This document shows, piece after piece, positions 63,604 through 64,000 of a stretch of DNA of 64,000 bases. Position numbers and translations under genes: made by a program. A model generated the notes under the pieces. The model was given only the letters and a program-made list of their open reading frames with translations. It had not been told where the DNA came from and did not search any database. Origin of the DNA: Paenibacillus eucommiae (GTDB lineage: Bacteria; Bacillota; Bacilli; Paenibacillales; NBRC-103111); the NCBI RefSeq assembly GCF_017874215.1, contig NZ_JAGGLB010000036.1:25434-89433 (forward strand). Direction: 5' to 3'. Position 1 is the first letter of the stretch. Each line of letters begins with the position of its first letter.

Positions 63604-63714
63604 AGTGCAGCTTTGCAGTAATAAAGCATTCGATATTACGATTAATTCATTAGGGTGATCAGAAAGGAGGCGCAGCTTTTCCATATCGTCACTATCCCTT
63701 TCCCTCAGGAAAGC
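63604..63714 (+). repeat. Dispersed repeat shared with 54.2 kb, copy 2
   Basis: Aligns with 54207-54317: GTGCAGCTTTGCAGTAA, GATCAGAAAGGAGGCGCAGC, CACTATCCCTTTCCCTCAGG. Again it precedes a hairpin pair on the plus strand. Confidence 0.65.
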
Positions 63715-63805
63715 AAGTCTGCTGGCAGTCCCGTTTGAGGGGCGGCTTGTTCGGCACTTGAGCGCTAATAGCAGCCTGTCTCCCCTGAATCGAATTGAGT
63801 GTGTG

Positions 63806-63884
63806 CGTTAACGATGTTTTTCATCGTTAACGCAAGGATTTCCAGGTGAATAAGCATTTTAGTGATGATTTTCATCACTAAAAT
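63806..63884. repeat. Hairpin pair E
   Basis: 63806-63832 (CGTTAACGATG-T5-CATCGTTAACG) and 63856-63884 (ATTTTAGTGATG-ATTTT-CATCACTAAAAT). Both are perfect stems with different arm sequences (AACG/CGTT versus AGTG/CACT). Confidence 0.88.
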
Positions 63885-64000
63885 GGGACTGAAGCCCTTA
63901 TCGGGGGTAGTGTCAAGAAGTTTGTGTATGGAGCTAAAAGGGAACTCATGGAAACGCCAGATATTTATTTGTGATGGTGGGTGGTGTAGCCCAAGCGAAG

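Larger units (their letters stand above)
63498..64000. other. Terminal spacer with repeats
   Basis: No gene is seen from 63498 to the right edge. It holds the second copy of the 54.2-kb dispersed repeat (63604-63714), a linker-like segment CCCGTTTGAGGGGCGGCTTG (63741), which resembles the linker of element copy C, and a hairpin pair. Confidence 0.65.

Overview
The window looks like chromosome of a Gram-positive, endospore-forming bacterium of the Paenibacillaceae, most likely Paenibacillus (inference). The reasons are strong Shine-Dalgarno sites, SLH-domain surface proteins, collagen-like spore-surface proteins with a BclB-type C-terminal domain, many LacI/ROK/IclR/PucR-type sugar regulators, and moderate GC. 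There are no rRNA or tRNA genes, no intact insertion sequence, no phage and no CRISPR array.

Layout. 1-3.2 kb: end of a hypothetical HExxH protein, then a LacI regulator and a histidinol-dehydrogenase-like enzyme that share a 14-bp palindromic operator. 3.4-8.1 kb: two collagen-like proteins, one of them a 1253-residue chain of GAT triplets broken by ten copies of a beta module. 8.7-15.1 kb (minus strand): rfbG-rfbF-rfbH, a ThDP enzyme resembling the yersiniose enzyme YerE, and a glycosyltransferase. Together they look like a CDP-3,6-dideoxy (perhaps branched-chain) sugar pathway placed next to its probable acceptor. 16-24.7 kb: stress-type SDR, short UvrC-like nuclease, MFS transporter, two tandem SLH/FnIII-like paralogues, PucR-type regulator.

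25.6-45.2 kb: a large catabolic island with a tandem deoxyhypusine-synthase-like fusion, a GH4 glycosidase, a ROK regulator, a mutarotase-fold protein, a GH38 alpha-mannosidase, a PfkB kinase, a DapA-family lyase, a NodB-like deacetylase, an EEP hydrolase with a long (EQ)n tract, a CehA/McbA-like PHP metallohydrolase, a Gfo/Idh oxidoreductase and an IclR regulator. No transporter is present. Copies of ACTTAATSATTAAGT in several of its promoters suggest a ROK regulon that may extend to a dehydrogenase at 53 kb. 45.2-52.7 kb: small accessory genes, two decayed genes and a 56-residue membrane protein. 53-63.3 kb: a Zn-dependent dehydrogenase, then a LacI-controlled operon (ribokinase, DapA-type lyase, aminotransferase, Aap-type amino-acid ABC transporter) behind a TTGACA-N17-TATAAT promoter with three overlapping operators.

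The most unusual signal is in the spacers. A composite non-coding repeat occurs around 15.3-15.7, 40.0-40.4 and 54.3-54.7 kb. It consists of a ~120-bp nested inverted repeat, conserved linkers and an array of ~25-bp hairpins. Both stems show compensatory base changes between copies. Hairpins alone, or partial copies, occur at 24.9-25.1 and 63.6-63.9 kb. In-frame microrepeat expansions in several genes are a second recurring oddity.
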